A stretch of 58,506 bases of DNA. Source: Bacteroidales bacterium (GTDB taxonomy: Bacteria; Bacteroidota; Bacteroidia; Bacteroidales; Bacteroidaceae). The stretch spans positions 1-58,506 of the forward strand of contig SUXQ01000016.1 in assembly GCA_015060905.1 (NCBI GenBank). Reading direction: 5' to 3'. The notes below the pieces were generated by a model. It made no database searches, had not been told where the DNA came from, and saw only the letters and a program-made list of their open reading frames with translations. Shown here in pieces: positions 8,493 through 19,000 of the stretch (positions are counted from its first letter, which is position 1; the number at the start of each line of letters is the position of its first letter). The translations under genes and the position numbers were made by a program.

Positions 8493-9509
8493 ATGAAAAA
8501 GATACGTTTCGGAGTAATAGGTACAAACAATATTACCGATTGGGTAATTGCCGGAGGAAGGGAAGATGAGCGTTTCGAGCTTGCTGCCGTATGTTCGCGC
8601 ACGCGCGAGCGTGCCGAGGAGTTTGCCGCAAAGCACTCAATTCCCCATATTTTCACGTCGCTCGAGGAAATGGCAAAATGCCCTCTTATAGACGCAGTAT
8701 ACATTGCAACGCCCAACTATATGCACGCTCGGCAAAGTATTTTGTGTATGGACAATGGCAAGCATGTATTATGTGAAAAGCCTTTTGCATCTAATGCCCG
8801 GGAGGTGCGTGCAATGATTGACGCTGCCCGTCGCAACAACGTCACGCTGATGGAGGCAATGATTTCTACGCTTAACCCTAATTTTGCCATCGTCAAAGAA
8901 CGTATAAAGCAGATAGGTACTGTGCGACGTTATTTTGCAAGTTACTGTCAATACTCCTCGCGATACGACAAGTTCAAGGAGGGTATAGTATTGAACGCCT
9001 TTAAGCCTGAACTTTCCAACGGCGCGGTAATGGACATTGGTATTTATACAATCTATCCGATGGTGGCACTCTTCGGACGCCCCGAGAAGATTGACGCGCA
9101 AGGTGTCCTGTTGCACACAGGGGTCGATGGACAGGGTGCTGTGAATTTGCAGTATAAGGGGATGAACGCTACAATCCTTTATTCCAAAATAGCAAATTCG
9201 TCGCTGCCCACAGAGATTGAGGGCGAAGAGGGTAATTTGTTGCTCGATAGGATTCACATTACCCGCAGCGTGGATTATATTCCGCGACGCGTAACGTCGC
9301 AGGGCAAGGAGCAAGAGGATGTTCCAACGTCAATAGGGGTAGAATTGAAAAACAGCGTCTACTATTATGAAATTGCAGAATTTATCAACCTTATTGAACA
9401 GGGCAGGAAAGAGTCTGATGTAAATTCTCTTGACAATTCTTTGGCAACAATAGAGATTATCGACGAGATTCGCCGTCAGTTGGGTGTGCACTATCCGGCA
9501 GATGAATGA
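8493..9509 (+). CDS. Gfo/Idh/MocA family NAD(P)-dependent oxidoreductase
   Basis: 338-residue cytoplasmic protein with an N-terminal Rossmann fold (FGVIGTNNITDWVI, residues 6-19) and the family motif CEKPF (94-98) holding the conserved Lys. The C-terminal alpha/beta domain has a ground-plan like that of sugar dehydrogenases (AVMDIGIYTIYPMVALFG). Members oxidise or reduce sugars, inositols or sugar nucleotides; the substrate cannot be told from sequence alone. It stands alone, divergent from galE, with a hairpin after the stop. Proximity to galE hints at sugar metabolism but is not proof. Confidence 0.85.
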   Translation: MKKIRFGVIGTNNITDWVIAGGREDERFELAAVCSRTRERAEEFAAKHSIPHIFTSLEEMAKCPLIDAVYIATPNYMHARQSILCMDNGKHVLCEKPFASNAREVRAMIDAARRNNVTLMEAMISTLNPNFAIVKERIKQIGTVRRYFASYCQYSSRYDKFKEGIVLNAFKPELSNGAVMDIGIYTIYPMVALFGRPEKIDAQGVLLHTGVDGQGAVNLQYKGMNATILYSKIANSSLPTEIEGEEGNLLLDRIHITRSVDYIPRRVTSQGKEQEDVPTSIGVELKNSVYYYEIAEFINLIEQGRKESDVNSLDNSLATIEIIDEIRRQLGVHYPADE

Positions 9510-9535
9510 TAGGCTGATTGCAGTAGATACAATTT

Positions 9536-9574
9536 ATAAAGGCTGTAGCACAATTAAGGTGTTACAGCCTTTAT
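9536..9574 (+). terminator. Terminator after the oxidoreductase gene
   Basis: A 12-bp perfect stem (9536-9547 with 9563-9574), extendable by four pairs including one G-U, lies 26 bp past the stop. No strong T-run follows, so strength is uncertain. Confidence 0.6.
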
Positions 9575-9695
9575 GGTGTTTGTTACGCTGCTTTTGCAAT
9601 TTGTTCCACCGGATAGGCCTCTTGTGAATATTTTTGTGCAGTGTCTTTCGTTGTTTGCTTTTTAGTTGTATCTTCGCGGAAATAAAATTTAAGTT

Positions 9696-10787
9696 ATGAG
9701 AATAGGAGATAAGGTGCGTTTCATTCACGAGACGGGTGGCGGTATTGTTACCGGCTTTCGTGGCAAGGATATTGTGTTGGTCGAGGGTGAGGATGGCTTT
9801 GAATTGCCGATGCCTCGCAGCGAGTGTGTGGCTATTGACACGAACGAGTATAATTTTGAGAAGAAGAGTGTGGCTCCGAAGCCCGAGGCTCAGAAGGCGC
9901 AGCAGAATTATGCGAGCCGTCCGCAGCCTGCAAAAAAGGATGTTGAGGAGGATGAGCCTGTGGTTACTTTCCGCAAGAAAGAGCGTCCCGAGGGCGAGCG
10001 TCTGAATATTCATCTGGCCTATCTGCCTATGGATGCAAAGTCTTTGTCGAACAGCCGTTTCGAGGCTTATCTTATTAACGACAGCAACTATTCTGTTTAC
10101 TATACTTATTCGGCGGCCGATGGTAATTGTTGGCGTGTGCGCGGTACGGGGCTTTTGGCTCCCGACTCGAAGTGTTTCATCGAGGAATTTGGACGCGAGG
10201 AGCTTAATTCCATGGAGCGTGTGTGCGTGCAGTTGTTGCCTTTCAAAGAGGATAGGAATTTTGTGCTTAAGGCTGCCATGAACGTTGAGCGTCGCATAGA
10301 TACTGTGAAATTTTATAAGTTGCATCTTTTTAAAGAGAATCCTTTCTTCGATGATGATGCTCTGATGTATGATATTGTGGTGGACGACAAGCCTGTGAAG
10401 GAGATTTTTGCCGATGCTGCAGAGATGCAACGTGCGATAATGGAGAAGAAACGCATTGATGCACCTAAGCAGGCTCCGACGCAACCGAAATTGCAGAAGG
10501 GTAGTGATATTCTCGAAGTGGACCTGCATGCTTCGTCGTTGCTCGAAACGACTGCGGGGATGAATAATTTTGATATTCTGAACTATCAGCTGGGGGTTGT
10601 GCGTAAGACTCTCGACGAGCATATTAAGGAGAAGGGCAAAAGAATTGTCTTTATTCATGGTAAGGGCGAGGGTGTTTTGCGCAATGCAATTTCGCAGGAG
10701 CTTAGGAGAAAGTATCCGCGCTGTGTGTCGCAGGATGCTTCGTTCCAGAAGTATGGCTTCGGGGCGACTATGGTGATAATAAAGTAG
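9696..10787 (+). CDS. DUF2027 / Smr-domain protein
   Basis: 363 aa. The N-terminal ~70 residues (MRIGDKVRFIHETGGGIVTG) form a small KOW/Tudor-like beta domain of the DUF2027 type. A Lys/Pro/Glu-rich linker (~60-105) leads to a central beta-rich domain (~110-245). The C-terminal Smr domain (~270-363) has the LEVDLH and HGKGEGVLR motifs of MutS2/Smr nucleases. Smr domains cut or bind branched DNA or collided-ribosome mRNA; which applies here is unknown. The architecture is a standard Bacteroidota one, distinct from MutS2 because there is no MutS ATPase. It is convergent with eno. Confidence 0.85.
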   Translation: MRIGDKVRFIHETGGGIVTGFRGKDIVLVEGEDGFELPMPRSECVAIDTNEYNFEKKSVAPKPEAQKAQQNYASRPQPAKKDVEEDEPVVTFRKKERPEGERLNIHLAYLPMDAKSLSNSRFEAYLINDSNYSVYYTYSAADGNCWRVRGTGLLAPDSKCFIEEFGREELNSMERVCVQLLPFKEDRNFVLKAAMNVERRIDTVKFYKLHLFKENPFFDDDALMYDIVVDDKPVKEIFADAAEMQRAIMEKKRIDAPKQAPTQPKLQKGSDILEVDLHASSLLETTAGMNNFDILNYQLGVVRKTLDEHIKEKGKRIVFIHGKGEGVLRNAISQELRRKYPRCVSQDASFQKYGFGATMVIIK

Positions 10788-10801
10788 GAGGCTGTTATGT
10801 G

Positions 10802-10850
10802 AAATAAGAATCATCTGCTTGAATTTTTTTCAAGCAGATGATTCTTATTT
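10802..10850. terminator. Strong bidirectional terminator between Smr gene and eno
   Basis: A perfect 22-bp stem (10802-10823 with 10829-10850) around a T5 loop, A-rich on the left and T-rich on the right, placed symmetrically between two convergent stops. Confidence 0.95.
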
Positions 10851-10866
10851 TGTAAATAGTTCCTTT

Positions 10867-12165
<1,299 letters not shown>

Positions 12166-12301
12166 CTACTCACTTCTCTGATGATAAAGTTATGCGCACC
12201 GAGCGGGTTACCGAGGTTTTACTATATAACAATTGTTTTGTCGTTTGGTTTTTGTCGGGGGGATTTTTTTATAAATATTATAGTGATAAAAATTTTTTTA
12301 T

Positions 12302-12309
12302 TACCTTTG
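12302..12309 (+). promoter_or_regulatory. -7 element of the 6S-like RNA
   Basis: TACCTTTG fits TAnnTTTG exactly and is followed by GCGAC. It places a start near 12316 on the plus strand, reading away from eno. The -33 region is AT-rich without a clear TTTG. Confidence 0.6.
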
Positions 12310-12315
12310 CGACTA

Positions 12316-12540
12316 GTTGTTGAGAAAGACAGCTATTTTTTGATGGCATTTAGTTTATTGTTTCTTGCAAAGAAAACGACCAATTTTTTAACACGAGCAA
12401 ACAATAAGCACAGTAAATGCCCGCGCTTAGCGTGGGTGTGCTTATGTTCGTGTGGGTGCTTGGTCGTACCTCTTTGCAATAAGCACACTTGCGCTCTTTT
12501 TATTGAGTTAAACGTATGCCATCATACTTTGTGTTGATTT
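12316..12540 (+). ncRNA. Long-hairpin RNA candidate, 6S-like
   Basis: No credible protein is encoded here, yet the segment folds almost end to end into one long interrupted hairpin. Pairs found by eye, from base to tip: 12341-12348/12517-12524 (8 bp), 12353-12357/12509-12513 (5), a large asymmetric bubble, 12365-12372/12472-12479 (8), 12376-12383/12460-12467 (8), 12391-12396/12448-12453 (6), 12404-12412/12437-12445 (9), and a tip 12420-12425/12431-12436 with a 5-nt loop. A ~200-nt rod with a central bubble is the signature of 6S RNA (ssrS), which binds RNA polymerase holoenzyme. Assignment as 6S, or as another known Bacteroidales RNA family, is inference; that it is a structured RNA is well supported. 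Confidence 0.65.
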
Positions 12541-12571
12541 TTATATGTTTAACCAATAAATAATTTATTTT

Positions 12572-13345
12572 ATGAAAAAGTTCCTTTTATTATCAACAAT
12601 TTTGTCAGTAGTGTTACTGGCTTCTTGTGCGGTACGACAGTATGTAGCACCTCAACCTCAGAATAAACGCATTACTTTTAATAGTGAACCTGAGGGGGCG
12701 AAAGTATATTACAATGGTGAGCTTGTATGTAATTCTACACCGGGGAGTGCTGTTATAAAAACACCTGCTAATATAAATGCCAATACTCTTAAGGTCTCAG
12801 CTAAAAAAAATGCGATGGTATTTTCTTTTGTAAAGAGTGGTTATAAAACAAAAGAGGTGGTTCTTGAGCCAACTGTTACAAACTTTAGTGACGCAAAGAC
12901 TTATGGATATAATTTTGATTGGGCAAACGGTGTCTTTTGCGAACTTGAACATAAGGATGTGTATGAGGATGATCCGACGATAGTTGCGGGGGCTGCCAAG
13001 GAGCGTGTATCGCGTGATAATGCCGGCGCAACATCACTGGAACGCACTATTATACGTTGGTATTTTGACAGTGAACCTCGTGGCGCACGTATTTTCTGGA
13101 GGGTTATTTCGAGTGTTCCTTCTGAAGTTAAAAATACAAATGAGACCTATTTGACAACAACTCCTTATGAGGAGACAAAGTCTTTTAATATTCTTGGGCT
13201 TACATACGAAAATTCTCGTGATGTTGTTATAGAGATAAAAGTTACTAAGCGTGGCTACGAGGATCAAGTTAAACGTTTCAATGTGCGTCAGGCTATAGAT
13301 CAGCAGGAAATTAGCGGCTTTTTCGAGCTTGTTCCAAAGGAATAG
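12572..13345 (+). CDS. Lipoprotein with PEGA-like repeats
   Basis: 257 aa. A type II signal peptide ends in the lipobox LLASC (Cys19), predicting a lipid-anchored envelope protein. Two similar beta segments follow: ITFNSEPEGAKVYYNGELV near residue 34 and YFDSEPRGARIFWRV near 165, both of the PEGA type ('SxPxGAxVyxxG'). PEGA domains are found in surface and S-layer-associated proteins and are thought to bind carbohydrate or protein; no enzymatic motif is visible. It starts 32 bp after the 6S-like RNA and ends in a hairpin, so it may be co-transcribed with the RNA or start inside the gap. Confidence 0.6.
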   Translation: MKKFLLLSTILSVVLLASCAVRQYVAPQPQNKRITFNSEPEGAKVYYNGELVCNSTPGSAVIKTPANINANTLKVSAKKNAMVFSFVKSGYKTKEVVLEPTVTNFSDAKTYGYNFDWANGVFCELEHKDVYEDDPTIVAGAAKERVSRDNAGATSLERTIIRWYFDSEPRGARIFWRVISSVPSEVKNTNETYLTTTPYEETKSFNILGLTYENSRDVVIEIKVTKRGYEDQVKRFNVRQAIDQQEISGFFELVPKE

Positions 13346-13374
13346 CTTTTAGTGCTGCATGGTAATTGTAAATG

Positions 13375-13422
13375 GGCAGATTATTACTTTTTTGTAATTT
13401 TTGACGAAGGTAGTAATCTGCC
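13375..13422 (+). terminator. Hairpin after the PEGA-like lipoprotein
   Basis: A 12-bp stem with one G-U pair (13375-13386 with 13411-13422) lies 30 bp past the stop. The loop contains a T6 stretch, but no T-run follows the stem. The rest of the gap up to the tRNA shows no gene. Confidence 0.5.
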
Positions 13423-13578
13423 TCATTATTTATATATTTCATCTTTCGGGAAGGGTGGGGTGCGCAAGGGATATTGCGCGCTCTTGTCTGTTCTTTTGCG
13501 AAGAAAAAGTGGTATTAACGTCGACGGTGGGGTGAGAAAGAGAATGATTAACCCCGAATGTTTTTTTTGTCGATGGGG

Positions 13579-13651
13579 AGCCGAGTCGGGGACTCGAACC
13601 CCGGACCTACTCATTACGAATGAGTTGCTCTACCAACTGAGCTAATTCGGC
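13579..13651 (-). tRNA. tRNA-Thr(CGU)
   Basis: Reading the minus strand gives a full cloverleaf of 73 nt: acceptor GCCGAAT/ACTCGGC, D arm GCTC...GAGC, anticodon stem ACTCA/TGAGT around the loop TTCGTAA (anticodon CGT, codon ACG), T arm CGGGG-TTCGAGT-CCCCG, discriminator U. CCA is not encoded. The acceptor has an A6/C67 mismatch. There is no neighbouring tRNA. Confidence 0.93.
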
Positions 13652-13818
13652 TTGTGATTTTTGAATATGTTCGCGACATTTGCGTTGCAAAGGTAATGAT
13701 AAAATGATTTATTGCAATAAAAATAATCTGTTTTTTTAGCTCTTTTTTTATTCGGGGATAGTTGCAATGTTGTGTGAATATTTTTTTCAAAAATAAATTG
13801 TTTATTCTTTAAATCGTC

Positions 13819-13850
13819 TTTGCTTATTGTAGAAAAAATATATATCTTTG
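13819..13850 (+). promoter_or_regulatory. Promoter of the purF leader
   Basis: TTTG at 13819-13822, a 20-bp spacer and TATCTTTG at 13843-13850 give an exact Bacteroidota promoter. Start expected near 13857, leaving a ~285-nt leader before purF. Between the tRNA and this promoter (13652-13818) I see only AT-rich sequence. Confidence 0.8.
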
Positions 13851-13948
13851 CAAAGTGAATTTGCAAAGGAATAATAAAGAGGGAATAGAGCAATTTTTGA
13901 TGCTTGATTTTTTCTCGTTTGACAGTTTGATAATTATTATATAGGAAA

Positions 13949-14107
13949 ATGCAATTTCTGTTGTTGGCTAAGAGTATGAAGCAATACTGCATGTTGGGTA
14001 GTGGTAATTACCGTCTATCCGCAAGACATATTCGCTCTTATTCTTTGTGCGGTAGTCATTTGTATTTGTCTATATATAGAGATATTGTTTATGGTCGTTT
14101 CAGTTGA
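13949..14107 (+). CDS. 52-codon leader ORF upstream of purF
   Basis: Short frame beginning at ATG 13949 (preceded by AGGAAA, a plausible ribosome site), with an internal ATG at 13976. It encodes 52 residues rich in Ser, Tyr, Leu and Arg; the middle reads GNYRLSARHIRSYSLCG. The TGA stop (14105-14107) falls in the loop and right arm of the terminator hairpin just before purF. I do not recognise the peptide. A leader peptide whose translation changes the fold of the terminator would fit, as would an independent small protein. There is no proof of translation. Confidence 0.4.
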   Translation: MQFLLLAKSMKQYCMLGSGNYRLSARHIRSYSLCGSHLYLSIYRDIVYGRFS

Positions 14108-14122
14108 AACGACCTTTTTTTT
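14093..14122 (+). terminator. Intrinsic terminator/attenuator in the purF leader
   Basis: GGTCGTTTC (14093-14101) pairs perfectly with GAAACGACC (14106-14114) around a 4-nt loop, followed by T8 (14115-14122). It ends 19 nt before the purF ATG and lies downstream of the leader promoter, so purF expression requires read-through or antitermination unless a second promoter exists. Confidence 0.85.
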
Positions 14123-14141
14123 AATTAATTTACAGAACTTT

Positions 14142-16028
14142 ATGGAACCATTGGTACATGAGTGTGGCGTTGCCATGATACGTCTGCGTAAACCCTTGAG
14201 CTATTATCAAGAGAAGTATGGAACGTGGGCGTATGGTATGAATAAACTTTTCCTGCTTATGAATAAGCAGTATAATCGCGGCCAGCAGGGTGCGGGTATT
14301 GCTTGCGTGAAATTGGAGGCTAACCCCGGAGAAGATTATATGTTCCGCGAAAGAGCCGAGGGCGCCGGTGCAATTTCCGAGATTTTTGCTGCTGCTGAAA
14401 AGAAATATGTGAATGCTCCTGCCGAACTAAGAAACGATGCAGATTATGCATATAGAAATCTGCCTTTTGCCGGCGAACTTTATATGGGTCACCTTCGTTA
14501 TACGACAGGTGATAAAGAGGGTTTGCAATTTGTGCATCCTTTCCTCAGACGCAATAACTGGAGGGCGAAGAATCTTGCTCTTTGCGGTAACTTTCACATA
14601 ACCAATATGGATAAGGTCTTTAAAGAACTTGTTTCGCATGGACAACATCCTCGAGTATATGCCGATACATATATTTTGCTCGAGCTTATGGGGCATCGTC
14701 TCGACCGTGAAGTTGAAAGGGTGTTTAAAGATTGTGAGGCCGAGGGTCTTGAAGGAATGGATATTACAAACGCTATTGAAGAACGCATAGACATGGCAAA
14801 TGTTCTGAATACATCGACTCCGTTGATGGATGGCAGTTATGTTTTTTGCGGAATAACCGGTAGCGGCGAAATGTTTACTATGCGCGACCCTTGGGGTATA
14901 CGTACAGCATTTTGGTATGCGGATGATGAGATATTGGCTGTTGCCAGCGAGCGTGTTGCACTTCAGACAACGCTTAACCTTAAGACCGATCAGGTAGTTG
15001 AACTGAAACCCGGCGAGGCTCTTATAATGGATAAATTCGGTAATCTGCGTCAAGAGCAATTGATGCCACAAATAACCATGCAGCCTTGTTCGTTCGAACG
15101 TATATATTTCAGCCGTGGAAACGATAGAGATATTTATCTTGAAAGAAAGAAGTTGGGTGCCAATCTGCGCGACCAGATTCTTAAGGCTGTAAATTACGAC
15201 CTTGATAATACTGTCTTTTCTTTTATTCCGAATACAGCGGAAATGGCATTCTATGGAATGGTCGATTCAATGGAGGATTATTTAAATGACTGGAAAATAA
15301 AGGAAATAGAAGCTAATAAAGATAATCTGACTGAGGCTAAGATTAAGGAGATTCTTTCGCGCAAGGTGCGTCAAGAGAAGGTTGTGAGCAAGGATATTAA
15401 GATGCGTACGTTTATTTCTACCGATGTGAAACGTAATGACCTTGCATCGCATGTGTATGATATTACATACGGAACAATAAGACCTAAAGTTGATAATTTT
15501 GTGGTTATTGATGATAGTATTGTTCGTGGAACTACTTTGCGACAGAGTATTCTTAGTATTATAGACAGACTTGAACCTAAGAAAATTGTTGTAGTGTCGT
15601 CGAGCCCTCAGATAAGATACCCCGACTATTATGGTATTGATATGGAGAAATTCGACCATTTTGTGGCATTCTTTGCAGCTCTTGACCTGTTGAAAGATAA
15701 GGGTCTCGAAAATGTGATACACGATACATACAAACAGTGTGTTGAGGAACTTAAAAAAGAGGACGAGGATATTATAAACTGCACACGTGCGTTGTATGCT
15801 CCGCTTACAGCCGATGAGATTTCGGCAAAGATTGTAGAATTGTTGAAGCCTGCAGACTTGAAAGCCGAACTTGAGATTGTGTTCCAGAGTATGGAGGGAT
15901 TGCATCAGGCGTGTCCCGCGCATCCGGGCGACTGGTATTTCAGCGGTAAGTATCCGACAACCGGCGGAAACAAGATGGCGAATATGGCTTATATAGAGTA
16001 TTACGAATCGAAAATTTTGAAAAAATAA
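14142..16028 (+). CDS. purF: Amidophosphoribosyltransferase (long Bacteroidales form)
   Basis: Commits PRPP and glutamine to purine synthesis (5-phosphoribosylamine). 628 residues, longer than the ~470-500 of E. coli PurF and typical of the long Bacteroidales paralogue. The N-terminal class-II glutamine amidotransferase domain has its nucleophile at Cys8 (HECGVAMIR), which implies removal of a short propeptide, and NRGQQGAG. The C-terminal phosphoribosyltransferase domain carries the PRPP loop VVIDDSIVRGTT. The start at 14142 is chosen because the HECG segment follows directly; an earlier start would run through the terminator. carB follows after 25 bp, probably in one operon. Whether it is the main purine PurF or a pathway-specific paralogue is uncertain. 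Confidence 0.85.
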   Translation: MEPLVHECGVAMIRLRKPLSYYQEKYGTWAYGMNKLFLLMNKQYNRGQQGAGIACVKLEANPGEDYMFRERAEGAGAISEIFAAAEKKYVNAPAELRNDADYAYRNLPFAGELYMGHLRYTTGDKEGLQFVHPFLRRNNWRAKNLALCGNFHITNMDKVFKELVSHGQHPRVYADTYILLELMGHRLDREVERVFKDCEAEGLEGMDITNAIEERIDMANVLNTSTPLMDGSYVFCGITGSGEMFTMRDPWGIRTAFWYADDEILAVASERVALQTTLNLKTDQVVELKPGEALIMDKFGNLRQEQLMPQITMQPCSFERIYFSRGNDRDIYLERKKLGANLRDQILKAVNYDLDNTVFSFIPNTAEMAFYGMVDSMEDYLNDWKIKEIEANKDNLTEAKIKEILSRKVRQEKVVSKDIKMRTFISTDVKRNDLASHVYDITYGTIRPKVDNFVVIDDSIVRGTTLRQSILSIIDRLEPKKIVVVSSSPQIRYPDYYGIDMEKFDHFVAFFAALDLLKDKGLENVIHDTYKQCVEELKKEDEDIINCTRALYAPLTADEISAKIVELLKPADLKAELEIVFQSMEGLHQACPAHPGDWYFSGKYPTTGGNKMANMAYIEYYESKILKK

Positions 16029-16053
16029 TAAATACTAAATACCGAAAAGGATT

Positions 16054-19000
16054 ATGAAAGAAAAACTTAAGAAAGTGTTGCTGCTTGGTTCGGGTGCGTT
16101 GCGCATCGGACAGGCGGGAGAGTTTGATTACTCGGGCTCGCAGGCTCTGAAGGCTTTGCGCGAAGAGGGTATACAATCAGTATTGGTTAATCCCAACGTT
16201 GCTACTATTCAGACTTCTGAGGGTATTGCCGATAAAGTTTATTTCCTTCCTGTAAATGCATATTATGTAGAGGAAATTATTAAGAAGGAGCGTCCCGACG
16301 GTATTTTGTTGGCCTTTGGTGGTCAGACTGCTTTGAACTGCGGTACCGAACTTTATACAAATGGTATTTTGCAGAAGTATGGCGTTAAGGTGCTTGGAAC
16401 TTCGGTTGAGGCTATCATGAATACCGAGGACCGCGACCTTTTTGTGAAGAAACTTGACGAGATTCCCATGAAGACTCCTGTCAGCCAGGCTGTGGAGAGC
16501 ATGGAGGATGCTCTTAAGGCTGCTCACGAGATTGGCTTCCCTGTAATGGTTCGTTCGGCTTATGCGCTTGGCGGTCTTGGTAGCGGTATCTGTCGCGACG
16601 AGGAGACTTTCGTGCAGCTTGCCGAGAGTGCCTTTACTTTCTCTAATCAGATTCTTGTAGAGGAGTCTTTGAAGGGTTGGAAAGAGGTTGAGTTTGAGGT
16701 TATTCGCGACGCTAACGACCACTGCTTCACTGTTGCAAGTATGGAGAACTTCGACCCTCTGGGTATTCATACGGGTGAGTCTATCGTGGTTGCTCCCACA
16801 TGTTCGCTCAGCGAGGAGCAGGTGAAGATGCTTCAGGAACTTTCGGTTAAGTGTATCCGCCACTTGGGTATTGTGGGTGAATGTAATATTCAGTATGCTT
16901 TCAATGCCGAGACTAACGACTATCGTGTTATCGAGGTAAATGCTCGTTTGAGCCGTTCTTCGGCACTTGCATCTAAGGCAACCGGTTATCCTCTTGCTTT
17001 TGTTGCTGCAAAGATTGCGCTTGGTTATACTCTTGACCAGATTGGTGAGATGGGTACACCCAATTCGGCATACGAGGCTCCGCAGCTTGATTATTTGATT
17101 TGTAAGATTCCTCGTTGGGACTTGACAAAATTTGCCGGTGTTTCGCGTCAGATTGGCTCGAGCATGAAGTCTGTGGGCGAGATTATGTCTATCGGTCGCT
17201 CTTTCGAGGAGGTTATTCAGAAGGGCCTTCGTATGATTGGTCAGGGTATGCACGGCTTTGTTGGTAACGAACATACTCACTTTGATAATCTTGACGAGGA
17301 ATTGGCTAATCCTACCGACCTTCGTATCTTCTCTATTGCTTCGGCTCTTGAGGAGGGTTACTCTATCGAGCGTATCAGCGAATTGACAAAGATTGATCCC
17401 TGGTTCTTGGGTAAACTTAAGAATATCGTTGATTACAAGGCTGTTCTTGCGCAGTATAACAGTATTGAGGAGCTTCCCGAGGAGGTTCTTCGCAAGGCTA
17501 AAGAGCTTGGCTTCTCGGACTTCCAGATTGCTCGTTTTGTGATAAAGTCGAGAGATAATATGGAGCGCGACAATCTTGCTGTGCGTGCGCGTCGTAAAGA
17601 GTTGAACGTGCTTCCTGCTGTTAAGCGTATTAATACTGTTGCATCGGAGCACCCCGAACTTACTAACTATCTGTATATGACATATGGAGTATCGGGATAC
17701 GATGTTAATTATTATAAGAATGATAAGTCGGTGGTTGTGCTTGGCTCGGGTGCTTATCGCATCGGTTCGTCGGTCGAGTTTGACTGGTGTTCGGTGAATG
17801 CTGTTCAGACTGCACGCAAACTTGGTTATAAGTCTATTATGATTAATTATAACCCCGAGACTGTTTCTACCGACTATGATATGTGCGACCGTCTTTACTT
17901 TGACGAGCTTTCATTTGAACGTGTGCTTGATGTTATCGACCTTGAGCAGCCCGGTGGCGTGATTGTTTCGGTGGGTGGTCAGATTCCCAATAACCTTGCG
18001 ATGAAACTGCATCGTCAGTCGGTGCCTATTCTCGGAACTTCTCCTGTTTCTATCGATAGAGCAGAGAATCGTCATAAATTCTCGGCTATGCTCGACCAGC
18101 TTGGCATTGACCAGCCTGCGTGGAAGGAGCTTACAAGCATCGAGGATATGGAGGCTTTTGTAGAGAAGGTTGGTTATCCTGTGCTTGTGCGTCCTTCGTA
18201 TGTGCTTTCGGGTGCTGCAATGAATGTTTGCCACAATGAGGATGAGCTTAAAGAGTTCTTGCAGATGGCTGCCGAGGTTTCTAAGGAGTTCCCTGTGGTT
18301 GTGTCGCAGTTTATGATGGAGACTAAGGAGATTGAGTTTGATGCTGTTGCTCAGAATGGCGAGGTTGTGGAGTATGCAATTTCGGAGCATGTTGAGTTTG
18401 CGGGTGTTCACTCGGGCGACGCTACGCTTGTGTTCCCTGCGCAGAAAATTTACTTCGAGACTGCTCGTCGCATAAAGAAAATAAGCCGTCGCATTGCTAA
18501 AGAGCTTAATATCTCAGGTCCTTTCAATATTCAGTTCCTTGCGAAGAATAACGAGGTTAAGGTTATCGAGTGTAACTTGCGTGCGTCGCGTTCGTTCCCC
18601 TTTGTTTCTAAGATTTTGAAACGTAACTTCATTGAGACTGCTACACGCATCATGCTCGATGCTCCTTACAGCAAGCCCGATAAGTCGGCATTCGATATTG
18701 ATTGGATTGGTGTTAAGGCTTCGCAGTTCTCGTTCTCTCGCTTGCATCAGGCTGACCCCGTGCTTGGCGTGGATATGTCTTCTACAGGTGAGGTTGGTTG
18801 CATCGGCGACGACTTTGAAGAGGCTTTGCTCAATGCTATGATTGCTGTTGGTTACAATGTTCCAAAGAAGAGCGTGATGTTCTCTTCGGGTGCCTCAAAA
18901 TCTAAGGTGGACTTGCTCGAGTCTTCGGCTATGCTTGCGGCTAAGGGTTATGATATTTATGCAACTTCGGGTACTGCGGAATTCCTCAATGCGAATGGTA

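Noticed and set aside
9534..10814. 426-codon minus-strand frame opposite the Smr gene
   Set aside because: Antisense shadow of the DUF2027/Smr gene; rich in His/Arg/Leu and without motifs, and it runs through two hairpins.
12181..12537. 118-codon plus-strand frame between eno and the lipoprotein
   Set aside because: Covers the long RNA hairpin; composition is Cys/Phe/Leu-rich without motif, and the -7 element of the RNA lies inside it.
13352..13645. 97-codon frame ending over the tRNA
   Set aside because: Its end is the well-known false peptide produced by reading the antisense of a tRNA gene; the rest has no support.
14001..14141. Upstream extension of PurF by 47 codons
   Set aside because: It would run through the terminator hairpin and place the catalytic Cys at position 55 instead of near the N-terminus; the family needs Cys close to the start.
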